Assembly (NCBI GenBank): GCA_037157565.1
Contig: JAZHRO010000013.1
Coordinates: 39,622,501-39,686,500 of the forward strand
DNA: 64,000 nucleotides
Direction: 5' to 3'
Origin: Thalassia testudinum
Lineage: Eukaryota; Streptophyta; Magnoliopsida; Alismatales; Hydrocharitaceae
Part shown: positions 21,509 through 32,293 of the stretch, in pieces
Position numbering within the stretch: the first letter of the stretch is position 1
Layout: every line of letters starts with the position of its first letter
Translations under genes and position numbers: made by a program
Notes under the pieces: generated by a model
What the model saw: the letters and a program-made list of their open reading frames with translations, nothing else
Told to the model about the DNA's origin: nothing
Database searches by the model: none

Positions 21509-22919
21509 CTCTGTATATTAAGTATACCCCTATAGACATAAGCTCTATATCAGGCTATATATGTAAATAGGCAATATATATATATAAACTGTATAACTAA
21601 CTCTGTAAATATATTGTATACTGTAAATTAGGTATCTGATTTAGTTCAGACAGTATGTTCATTAATAATATAACTATCTATAAATTAAACTAATTTATAT
21701 GTATTATTAGACCAACTAAATCAGTAGATAGTATAAACAAGGAAATTAAACTATAAAACTGTATATATCTATGCATATGTAGATTATAAGTAAATAAAAT
21801 CCTGTACCTTAATTTAATCCTTTATACATAATAAATAATGAATTTATTAAGTTAATGGCTAAGTTGTTAAATTAAATTAGATAAATTAGTAATTTAGAGT
21901 TATAATTAAGTTAATTGAATCTGTATACTTAGACTAATATACCTTAAGTAATTTAAACTAATTGAATAATATTTATACCTGATTATATTATTTTAACTTA
22001 ATTTATAAGCAAAACGGTCAAAACTGCTATTTAAATATGAATAACACAGAAATTTATTCGGGAAAATATAATAAAAATGTCTACAAGATACTTATACACG
22101 TATTCTAACTCTGTATAAGGTCAATTAGACCATATAGAAGCTAATTTATAAGTAATTAAACGATAAAACACCAAAATCAGTGTGTAAAAATAGTATACTT
22201 TAGCGAATTTATTTATATAGTAAATCTAATTAAAATTTTAAATTAATTGAATAATTGTATAGTAGTATGTAAATACTTCATTTTCCATAATTTATTTTTA
22301 TTTTTAAATAAATTTTGGCCCTCGAATTGAGGGCCAAAATCTATTTCAGCATACAGCTGCGCACGTTTTTTCAGTGCAGATGTGGTGCTCAAATAGCGCC
22401 ACATCGTGCGCTGCAAAATGCGCGCAGCAGTATAAGTCGAATTCCTTCCTATGCAGCGTAGTCATCACGGGCGCCGAGTGCCCGACACAACTTACGCTAC
22501 ATACCGAGCATGCATTCTGACATTTGATTCTGGGGCTGGGGGCCCAGTAAGGTGTGTGTGTGCGGGGGCTGAGAAGGCCCTGAGCTGAGTTTGATAAAAC
22601 GTAATTAAGCAGCCTAATGAGAATTAGGACGTGCTTAGTAGAGGTTTGGTCCCACCCTCTGTATACTGGGTATCCCTCGAAAAGCGTGCCCGCAAATTAA
22701 ACACATTTTCAATTAATTAAAGAGAGCCAATGACGATAGTTAATTGCCTCTACACCGTAGTTTGTGAAATCTATTAAGGCAGAATTAAAACAAAGAAGAA
22801 GAAGAATAACAGAAGAACATTAGTGTGGAGTAAGAGAGAGAGAGAAGATGTACATACGAAGGTGAATACAAATACAAGAGAAATATAAATACATATATGT
22901 ATACGTAGTATACAATGCT

Positions 22920-23247
22920 CTGCTTCTTTTTTCTCTGATTTCTTCTTCTTCTCTTCTTCTCTTGCCTTCCTTCTTCTGATTTCTTCTTCTTCTCTTCTTC
23001 ACAGACTCTTCGAATGTTGTGGCTCTTCTTCTCTTTCTCTTCTTTATCTCTGCTTCTCTCCTTCACGCAGAGGGGGAAGGGGTCTCAAATTTGGCTAAGT
23101 GTTGAGCCAATGCTCCAGGGAGCAAAAACCTCCCCTGCCCCGCGCAAGCTCTCCTCTATTTCTCTCCTTGGGTTTCCTTCTTTCTTTCGCCTTCACAAGG
23201 CCATGCACAGTACCAGGTTATCAGGTATTCGGACCTAGAGCGCACTC
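22920..23247 (-). repeat. Oligo-pyrimidine R-U5-like block
   Basis: TTCTTCTTC-type tracts are followed by a GC-richer stretch with CACAAGGCCATGCACAG. It matches the character and order of 4000-4260 in E1 and of the inverse of 51980-52110 in F. The small lysine/arginine-rich frames on its minus strand are low-complexity by-products, not genes. Confidence 0.45.
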
Positions 23248-24462
23248 GGGTCAAGGGTCACCGGCGTGGCATAGTGACCGAGGAGTGTACAAGGCTTAAG
23301 CAGGTGGTGATGGTGATGATGGTTGAATCGTAATGGAATCCATTGTACGATCATCCACGGTTCATATAAAAAGAAATGTCGTTGTTGTTGTAGTATATGT
23401 CAGAAATATAAACCATTATCACGATCATTTTATTTATTTACCTAATTTTTACTAGTTTATTCCAGGTCATTCACTGGGAGGCAATTATTGATATACATCA
23501 CTCTCTAGGTCCAAAATTATTCTTTAATTCCAAAAAAAAATTTTATATCCAATAAAAAATGAATGAATGTATGCTTAATTTAATTATGCACAAAGAATCA
23601 ATTAAAATGCTTGCAAAAATTAATTACAAACAAGCATCAAACACTTCATATCGGGTCAAGGGTTACCGGCGTGGTGTAGTGACCGAGGAGTGTACAAGGC
23701 TTAAGCGGGTGGTGATGGTGATGATGGTTGAATCATAATGGAATCCATTGTACGATCATCCATGGTTCATATAAAAAAGAAATGTCGTTGTTGTTATAGC
23801 ATATGTCAAAAATATAAACCATTATCAGGATCATTTTATTTAATTACCTAATTTTTACTAGTTTATTCCAGGTCGTTCACTGGGAGGCAGTTATTGATAT
23901 ACATCACTCTCTAGGTCCAAAACTATTCTTTAATTCCAAAAATAAATTTTATATCCAATAAAGAATGAACGAATGTATGCTTGATTTAATTATGCACAAA
24001 GAATCAATTAAAATGCTTGCAAAAATTAATTACAAACAAGCATCAAACACTTCATATCGGGTCAAGGGTCACTGGCGTGGTGTAGTGACCGAGGAGTGTA
24101 CAAGGCTTAAGCGGGTGGTGATGGTGATGATGGTTGAATCGTAATGGAATCCATTGTACGATCATCCACGGTTCATATAAAAAAGAAATGTCGTTGTTGT
24201 TATAGTATATGTCAGAAATATAAACCATTATCATGATCATTTTATTTACTTACCTAATTTTTACTAGTTTATTCCAAGTCGTTCACTAGGAGGTAATTAT
24301 TGATATACATCACTCTCTAAGGCCAAAATTATTCTTTAATTACAAAAAGAAATTTTATATCCAATAAAGAATGAATGAATGTATGCTTGATTTAATTATG
24401 CACAAAGAATCAATTAAAATGCTTGTAAAAATTAATTACAAACAAGCATCAAACACTTCATA
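23248..24462 (-). repeat. Three tandem copies of a 405 bp unit
   Basis: Units start near 23251, 23656 and 24062 (periods 405 and 406). Each contains TCAAGGGT, a GGTGATGGTGATGATGG stretch, GTCGTTGTTGTT and a GTTCACTGGGAGGC-like segment. They are highly similar but not identical. A single diverged inverse copy lies at about 55560-55715, next to a primer-site-like sequence, so the unit is the tail part of the LTR and was amplified in G2 only. Confidence 0.88.
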
Positions 24463-24695
24463 ACTATACTCTAAACTATCTACTTATAAGTTATACTGTC
24501 AATACTTTCATTTATATACCATACTAACTAATAATACACACTCTACTTACTTAACTTCACATGTTAACATATACAGTAACAGATATAAACGTCGCTGGAC
24601 CCCAGAAAAACTATATACAAACTTTAAGAAGGAAACAAGGGTCTATAGTGACATTTATTTTACCTACGGTGACATTTTATTTTGTCAGTAAAAGT

Positions 24696-24702
24696 ATGAA
24701 GT

Positions 24703-24737
<35 letters not shown>

Positions 24738-24740
24738 GTA
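24696..24740 (+). repeat. (TA)n then (TATG)n microsatellite
   Basis: ATAT repeats pass into GTAT repeats inside the G2 LTR. The nearby 128-codon frame is low complexity and not regarded as a gene. Confidence 0.8.
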
Positions 24741-27700
24741 TATAACTATACTACGTATATATATACATTATTTGTCTTATACATATTTATTTATAAATAC
24801 TATCTCTACGGATTTCCGTTATGCATATACACTTACTCCTCTCTCACTCTTCAAATCTTCTCAGTGTTTCTTCTTCTTCTCTTCTTAATTTTTCTCTTCG
24901 TTTCAACACTTAGGCATTCTTTAGTTTTCATTCTTCTCTGTGTTTAAAGTGTCATTAGGGCTCTTAACAAAAATGTGTTTAATTTGCGGGCACACTTTTC
25001 GAGGGATACACAGCACCCAGAGACTAGGTGGGACCAGACCTCTACTAAGCGCACCCTAATTGCTTAATTAGGCCACTTAATCATATGTTTTTGCGCTCAT
25101 TCGGGCTTAACCAAGTCCTCGCATACACAGGCCCCTTGCCCCACACACATAGAATGTTCACAATGTTCAGAGTATAGGATGATCGGTTGTTCGGGCGCCC
25201 GACACCCATGACGAATGATCGTCCTATAACACAAAAACAACATATAGAGTTGTGGACTCCCGGCAACAACTGATGTGGCGCTATCTGAGCGTCATATCTG
25301 CGCTGGAATTGAGCTGCGACTGTGTAGAGTTAAGGATTTTGGCCCACAATTCGAGGGCCATAATTTATTATAAAATAAAAATAAATTTTGGAAAAATAAA
25401 GTATTTACATAATACTACTTAATTGTACAATTAATTTATATTTTTAATTATATTTACTGTATAAATAAATTAGCTAAAGTATACAGTTTATACATACTTA
25501 ATTTTAGGTTTTGTTCCTTAATTACGTATAAATTAGTTATTATATAGTCTAATTGACCTTATACAGAATTAGTAACTATGTTACAGTATTTAATATATAT
25601 TTTTATTGTATTTTACAAGCTTTATTTCTAATTTATTTTCAATTAAATAGCATACTTTTAGACTATTTTATTTGTAATTTGAGTTTAAATAATATAAACA
25701 TTATAAACATACTTAAATTAGGTTAATTTACTTAAAATATAGTAGTATAACTAAATAGTATCAGTTAACTTAGTTTTAACTTAAACTACTAATTTATTTT
25801 AATTTAATCTAATAACTTAACTATTAACTTAATAAATTAAGTATTTATTCTGTAGATATAATTAAATTAAGGTACAGGGTTTAATATGTTTATAATATAC
25901 ATATAATTACATATATATAGCATTATAACTTAATATGGCTGTTTATAGTGTTTATTACTTTATATATCTTATTGTACATATACATTAGTTTACTTAATAA
26001 TTAGTTATATAATTTAGTTACATACAGTACAATCTAACGTAAATACTTAAATTATATACTACAATATATACACGAGTTATTTATATTATATATATGTATA
26101 ATTTACATTATAGCTAAGTAGGCTTATTAAATAGCTTAAATATATGCCTATATTCATATTATACAAGGGATTTTTAGCATTTTTAGACTTATTTCACTTT
26201 TTATGGTTTTTATATATGTGTTAGAAATAGGAGATGAGAAGGGAAGAAGTAGACGAGGAGAAAGAATTGTTTTTGGTCCTTTTCAACTTTAGTTCATTTT
26301 ATTTAATTTCATGGCATACAGAATCGTCGACTGACAAATTATACCAAGTCAAAGGGTCTGATTACCATGAAACTTGGTACAGGTGTAAAGAAATACCTAA
26401 TCTTCAATCAGACAGGTTTATTTTATTTTTTTAGATTTTTTATATGACTTTTATTTAAATCTAAAGTTCACACATTCTAGGCCTTTTAAAGGTTTCCTAA
26501 AGTGTGTTAAGGCCTAGAATGGATCCTAAGGGGTCTAAAAGGCAGTCAACTGCCTTAACAGTCCTAACACAACATATGGACAAACATGGATTACAATTAG
26601 TTAAAACAGTGATCAGTTGGGTTTATTAACTAGTTGACAAAAGATTCATTTAGAAGAATGCAAGCATCCAAAGGATATGAAAAGAGTTCATTTAGTTTAC
26701 AGGAAAGCTTGTACAGAAGTTGAATAAAACTTTCTAAAACAGGCAACTATTTAAAACCTAAACTAATGTCCATATGGTTTATTCAGATCTAGAGGTCTTC
26801 TGAAACAGCAGAAGCAAATCTCAGCAGAAGCTGCAACATATATCAGTATAAGCTCCTGAACCTGACCCAATCATCCAACCAAATCCTTCTTCAGACATCT
26901 TAACTGCTGCTGCAATTAATTCATCTAAAGAGGAACAGGTTTACAGCAGGAAAAGGGGCTAATTCCAACTTGTATCTCCTAATTTAACTCTTTATATCCC
27001 AGATCAGGTCATGGACAACCTGATCAGGGATTTAGAAGAGCTAATCCAGGGAACACTTGGATGGAATTAAGGGGGATGGAATGTAGCTACTTCTGCAGCA
27101 AATTGCTATACATTTGGGATTTAAAGACAAAATCAAAAATCACTCTAAAGAAAAACTTTGACAAGGATTTATGTTCTCAGAAAAATCACTCATGAATACA
27201 ATTCAAACCCAAAATCCCTTGCCAATAAAATCTCATCATTCAAAATTGAAAGAGATTTGATCTAGCTCTTTCTATTGCTATAGACAGCATGTAAAAGGAG
27301 TTAGATTAGTCTAATTAAAATCTAAACTTAAATCCCAGATACCTGAAACCTTAAGGAGTATTGAGAACTCCTTAGGTTGAAAATCAGAGTTCTATTTTGC
27401 AAACAACTCAAGAATATAGGATAGAACCTCAAATCACCAAAGTGATTTTCCTTAGCTCTAGCATGTATTCAAAACATTAAAATCCTCATGAAAATCTAGA
27501 TCAGATTATGGCTCACCTGAGGTGAATTCTAACTTCAAAACCACCTAAGATTCCTAGCCAAACAATGAATCCAATCAAAGATATCTCAATTTTCTAGATC
27601 AAAACATTCAAAACCCAAAATGAAAAAAAATCCTTGAAATATGAATCCGTAAAAGATCTGGCAAACAGATTTGATTTTGAAATTCAAATTAGGGGCTTTG

Positions 27701-29143
27701 TGACAAAACATGAGCTGAGTGAGAGCCCCTAAAAATAAGTGTTGACGCTAATCTCTGATTTGAGGTTGTAAACCAATTAGATCTGAGATTAAGTCTAACA
27801 AGTGGGTGTGTATGCGAGAAAAATTGAGGAAATTAGAAGTGAAATGACAGTACGTAGAGGGAGAAAAAAAAACATGAGCAATGATTGGGGGAAATCATCC
27901 CCTCTGATCTGGGATGAGTAGAGGAGGTGAGAGGGGGAAGAAAACTCATCTAAATCTACTCCTAATACTATTCTAACATGCACAGCAGATCAAAACAAAT
28001 TCTATATCTAATTCTATTGCTAATCTATCTAACTAACACTAAAGCTAACTACAAAATAGTAAAGCTATTATAAAAGGAAGAATGGGACGTATGGGTCCTT
28101 AGCCGGTGACTAAGGAGGAAGAAGGGAGGGAGGTGAGCTCCAACGGAGTGAAAAGCCTGCAAGCGAGGCTTCAGGGTCGTCCTCAGGTGCTATGAGGTCC
28201 TTAGCGATGAGGAGGGTCAGAGAGAAGTCGAGGATTTCACAGCTGGTGGCTGTGAAATCAAGGATTTAATGAAGAGAGGAAACTAGAGTGGAGGAACGAT
28301 CACTAAGAGAGTAGGAGAGAGCGATCCCCTCTGTGTGCGACCACTGAGGTGCTTAAATAGCAATCTCAGTGGCTCAGATCACCACGCGAGTGAAGATAGA
28401 CGTCGAGGGCACCGGCAGCAAGGATGAGAGGAGAGGAGCGTGTGAGCTGCTAATTTGAAATCTGACCGTAAGATAGGATCTGGGGGGTTGCGTGAGCATA
28501 CGCGCCCCTTCGCGTGAAGCTTCGATTCATATCGAGCCGCAGATCAAGATCAAAGGACGATGGACAATTGAGATGCCCCGAGTTCTTCGCACGCACAGTG
28601 CGTGCAAAGAGGCTCTAGGTAGCCGACCTCTAAAGGGCAAATTGCAGGGAGGTCCTTCTGTGAAGGGGTAGAACATTTATAGGTAGGCCCATAAGTGGTA
28701 AAGAATGATAGGTGAACGGACCCTAAGGGCTTTCAAAGAGGTCCCTGTAGGTTATAAATAGGTCCGGGAAAGTTTTCTGAAGAAGGACATGTGATGCATA
28801 AAGGACCTAAATGTAAATTCTAAGTTTCAAGGCCTTAATGATGTCCAAATGCCTTCAAGTTTTTATATGTGTTTAATTGAACATTTGAGAAGTTAATTAT
28901 ACTTTTGATTTGGACTTTTAAACTTGTTTGTGTGTTCAATTAACACTTGGATCACCATTTGACCTTTTTCTCAAGAATATCTCGTTTTATGACCAAATTA
29001 TGCAATTTTAACACAGAATTAAGGTTTTTAGTCTTTTTCTTTGATTCCCATACTTAACCCTTTTTATGTGTTAATTTGATATTGTTTAACCCAGTTTCTA
29101 GCTTAACTTTAGCATTTTAGAGATAATGAGTAGCCACTCATCA

Positions 29144-29155
29144 TACCCCCATCTT
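29144..29155 (-). promoter_or_regulatory. G2 polypurine tract
   Basis: On the minus strand AAGATGGGGGTA directly precedes the LTR start at 29143. It has one base change relative to G1 (17368-17380). Confidence 0.75.
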
Positions 29156-30782
29156 AGCTTTTGCTAGTCCCTTAGCAAACAATTCATTAAAGTGCAAAGC
29201 AATTTAAGTATCAGCAAGGTAAGTGTGATGAGATATCTTTTATTCTTTTCATTTTTCTCAAAGTTTTAAGTGTTTGAAGATGATCTTTAAGCTGAAAGAT
29301 TTTCTGATAAACCAACTGTGTTTATGTTTAGACATTGTGAGAACCATATTACTGAGGAAGACTGACCAGAACTCAAGACTTAAATGACATAGACCATCTC
29401 TCAACTAACACGGACTCTTGATATTTAAACCTTAAGTCGAATTCCAGGACTTAGGAGGTTTTACGGAGACTCAGAATGCTATGAGGTTATGGTTGTGCAT
29501 TGTGATAAGTCAGGATTAACCAGGTGAATAATAAAACTCAATCCCGGAGTTTCACCTCTTTTTAAGTCCAGGTTGGTCCTAACTTCAGCTCATCTTTTCG
29601 GATGACTTTCAAGAAATGACGAGTTCTCAAACCCAACTCTTATTGTGTTTGTGGCTCAAAGAATTTTTGGTGGAAGAGCAGGGTATTTGTATTGAACCCA
29701 GAAAATATTTTTGGTGGAGCATTTTGTATTTGTTGACTTGGGGAACATACTTGACTTATTAAAAAGAACATTTTTTTTAGTATATCTCCGACAACTTTAT
29801 TTGGTAGAGAGCACCTTATTTGGTGGGTAAGTTTTTTTTTTTTTTGGTGGAAAGAGCTTCTCCTAGACACAAGACTAAAGGTTAAGGCAAAGAGTCTACC
29901 TGCATGTACAGGTAAGGACTCCACCTTCCCTAATGAACACTAGGGTTGAATTTCAAGTTCAAATGATTTTTCTTAACATTGTGTAGTGTAAGCCAAGGTT
30001 ACTTAAACTCCTAAGTCAAAGTAAGCCAGAGAATCCTATACTGGTGACTCAGGTACAAGAATATGTCCTAAAGTTAGGAGAGATTGTGGTCTATCTTGTC
30101 AAAGCTCAAAGTATATTAAGCCAAAGCTTGAATTAAGCTATAGTGGCCCGGCAAGTCAAACCAGCAAAGGTTGAATGTCCATAAACACTTATTCTATTTT
30201 TGTTTTTAACTAGATCATAATTAAACACTTATATTTCTTCTTTTAAAGCTTCTTCTCTCTCCTTAGAAATTTCTTTGGATTTCTCCCTTGACAATAAAGT
30301 GCATGTCCCTTATTGTATTTTTCGAGTTTTTGTGTTTTGCCTTTTTTTTTTGCCTTTGTATCTCCTTTTCAAAATTTTTCAATTTTTTGATGTTTTTGAT
30401 AGTACTATAATTGCATTTGTATTAGTGTGTCTATAATTGCATTTCAGTTGAATGGTTCACCATTTACAATCCCCCATGCTTAAATGTTACAATGTCCTCA
30501 TTGAATGATGGGGTGGATGCAAATGCATGCTTTGCTTTTCACTATCCTAAACTGGGTGATGAAAGGAAGTTGGAATGAGGAGATAAAATCTCTGTGCGGA
30601 CAATTTCAAGTCTAATATAAGATCAGAGTGGAAAGTCGGGTTAGGAAGTGAAATGCATGATATATGTGTCAATAGAAGTATTCTAAAAATGCAAAGGTAG
30701 ACACCAAATGCAAATAAAGGTAGAAATAAAAAATGTGAAAAACAGCTATATACAAGGACAGGTTTTACTAAGTTTAATGCCT
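29156..30782 (-). other. G2 3' non-coding domain with internal polypurine tract
   Basis: The inverse of the G1 domain 15823-17367. The internal tract (inverse of 30470-30484) again follows an ATGAGGACATTGTAACA-like word. No coding frame with family motifs is visible. Confidence 0.7.
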
Positions 30783-31960
30783 TCAGCTAGGTGTAAACCC
30801 AGTCAGTAATTCAAAATGTAGGAGCGAAATGGTGGAATTGACAAGTCTGAGATCATGTGGCTCAATGAAAGGTTTTATTCTTTGTCCATTGATGGTAAAA
30901 AGTTCAGATTTGTCAATTTCAGTGATCTCAACGGCTCCGTTGTCAAAGATTCTCATGAATTTGAAGGGTCCAGTCCATTTGGATCTTAGTTTCCCTGGAA
31001 AGAATTTTAGTCTAGAGTCGAAGAGAAGGACTTTTTGACCAAGGTGAAATGATTTCCTATGAATGCGACGGTCATGAAAGGCCTTAAATTTATCCTTATA
31101 AATCCTTGAGCTTTCATAAGATTCATTCCTTAACTCATCTAGCTCGGAAATTTGTAATTTTCTATGATCACCGGCCTTCTCTAGGTCCAAGTTACATTTT
31201 CTGATGGCCCAATAGGCTTTATGCTCAAGTTCTACGTGAAGATGGCAGTGTTTCCCATACACAAGTCTAAAAAGAGACATGCCTAATGGGATTTTGTGAG
31301 CTGTCCTATATGCCCACAACGCATCAGAAAGGCGGGAAGACCAATCCTTTCTATCTGGTCAGATGGTAGTTTATAAAATCTTCTTGATCTCCCGGTTGGA
31401 TAATTCAGCAAGTCCATTGGTTTGAAGGTGATATGGTGTAGCAATCCTATGTGACACCCCATACTTTTGAAGTAGGGACTGAAAATGTGTGTTTCTAAAA
31501 TGAGACCCTCCATCACTAATGATGGTTTTTGGTACCCCAAATCTAAAGAAGATGAAATCTTGAACAAATTGTGTCACAACTCTATGATTATTAGTCCTCG
31601 AGGGGAAGGCTTCTATCTATTTAGAAACATACTCAACTGCTAACAAGATATACTCGAAGCCACAAGATTTAGGAAAAGGTCCCAAGAAGTCAATGCCCCA
31701 AATGTCAAAGATTTCGCACACTATGATCGGACTCAAGGGCATCATGTCCCGGTGGCCAATACTGCCGAGAGACTGATAGCGTGAACATGCCTTATATTCA
31801 TGTGCATCTTTAAAGATTGTGGGCCAATAAAAATCACTCTGCAAAATCTTTGCAGCAATCTTTTTGACAGAGAAATGACCTCCGCACGCCTGGTCATGGC
31901 AGAACGACAAGATGCTTTCTATCTCTTTATCAAGGACACACTTCCTAAGAATCTAGTCTT
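30783..31960 (-). pseudogene. pol: G2 integrase (decayed)
   Basis: The minus strand keeps HDQACGGHFSVKKIAAK, CSRYQSL (second cysteine of the zinc pair replaced by tyrosine), WGIDFLGPFP, ISDGGSHF, AELSNREIKK and WAYRTAHKIPLGMSLFRLVYGK. It then continues to the C-terminal KLRSKWTGPFKF and LLTGFTPS. All pieces lie in one frame. Stops interrupt it near 31617 (W in G1 to TAG), 31371 and 31350. Overall protein similarity to G1 integrase is high, so G1 and G2 are copies of one family. Confidence 0.88.
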
Positions 31961-32293
31961 TACAGTGTTTGAAAAGCTATGGTTCTTCCCAGTAATAGTG
32001 CTTGGCCTCGGATCTAAATCTGTCTTTTTGATGTCGGACCCAATCAATGGGGACGATTCTAGAAGCTAGGTAGTTGACAATGTCAGCATACCAAAGAAGA
32101 TCAGAATGAATGACCAGTAATTGCTCGTAAGGGAAGTGGTCAAAAATAGGCAAAGAAGGAGAAATCGCTTCAGAAGGAAGGCGAGATAAGTGGTCAGCTA
32201 CCACATTCTGCTTTCTAGCCTTATCACGAATCTCTAAATCAAATTCCTGCAAAAGTAGGATCCATCTAATCAGACGAGATTTCACGTCCTTCT
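31961..32293 (-). pseudogene. pol: G2 RNase H end and linker, cut at 32293
   Basis: Contains [20 protein letters not shown] and [18 protein letters not shown] in the same frame as the integrase. Upstream (higher coordinates) the frame stops abruptly within the segment that in G1 reads [18 protein letters not shown] begins instead. Gag, protease and reverse transcriptase of G2 are absent from the window. Confidence 0.8.

Larger units (their letters stand above)
17381..22920 (+). mobile_element. G1 3' LTR (very long; right end truncated or approximate), carries A1
   Basis: Starts at TGATGAGTGGCTACTCATCA right after the polypurine tract. Its length without A1 is about 4.1 kb up to the point where it meets the inverse LTR of G2. 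Blocks in order: GC-rich promoter-like part (17900-18340), solo LTR A1, CT-rich part, AT-rich part (21470-22330), then a GC-rich module with CCCTCGAATTGAGGGCC (22319-22335) and TATCCCTCGAAAAGCGTGCC (22670-22690). The same blocks occur in inverse order in G2 (24960-29143), and the last ones also at 54250-54700. Such LTR lengths are known mainly from Ogre/Athila-like plant elements. The exact 3' end is not found. Confidence 0.7.
22920..29143 (-). mobile_element. G2 3' LTR (inverse, about 6.2 kb, left end truncated)
   Basis: In its own orientation it starts at 29143 with TGATGAGTGGCTACTCATTA after a polypurine tract, and runs leftward. Blocks mirror those of the G1 LTR: the GC-rich part 28100-28600, CT-rich 27300-28000, AT-rich 25400-26200, and the TCGAGGGATACACAGC module near 25000. 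It continues into a triplicated 405 bp block (23248-24462) and an oligo-pyrimidine stretch (22920-23240) like that of E1. It lacks the A1 insertion. The meeting point with the G1 LTR near 22920 is judged by loss of similarity and is approximate. Confidence 0.65.

Noticed and set aside
22785..23066. Lysine/arginine-rich small protein genes on the minus strand
   Set aside because: Encoded by a TTCTTC-type low-complexity tract within an LTR.
24561..24947. 128-codon hydrophobic frame
   Set aside because: Runs through TA and TATG microsatellite sequence; low-complexity tyrosine/isoleucine product, not a membrane protein gene.
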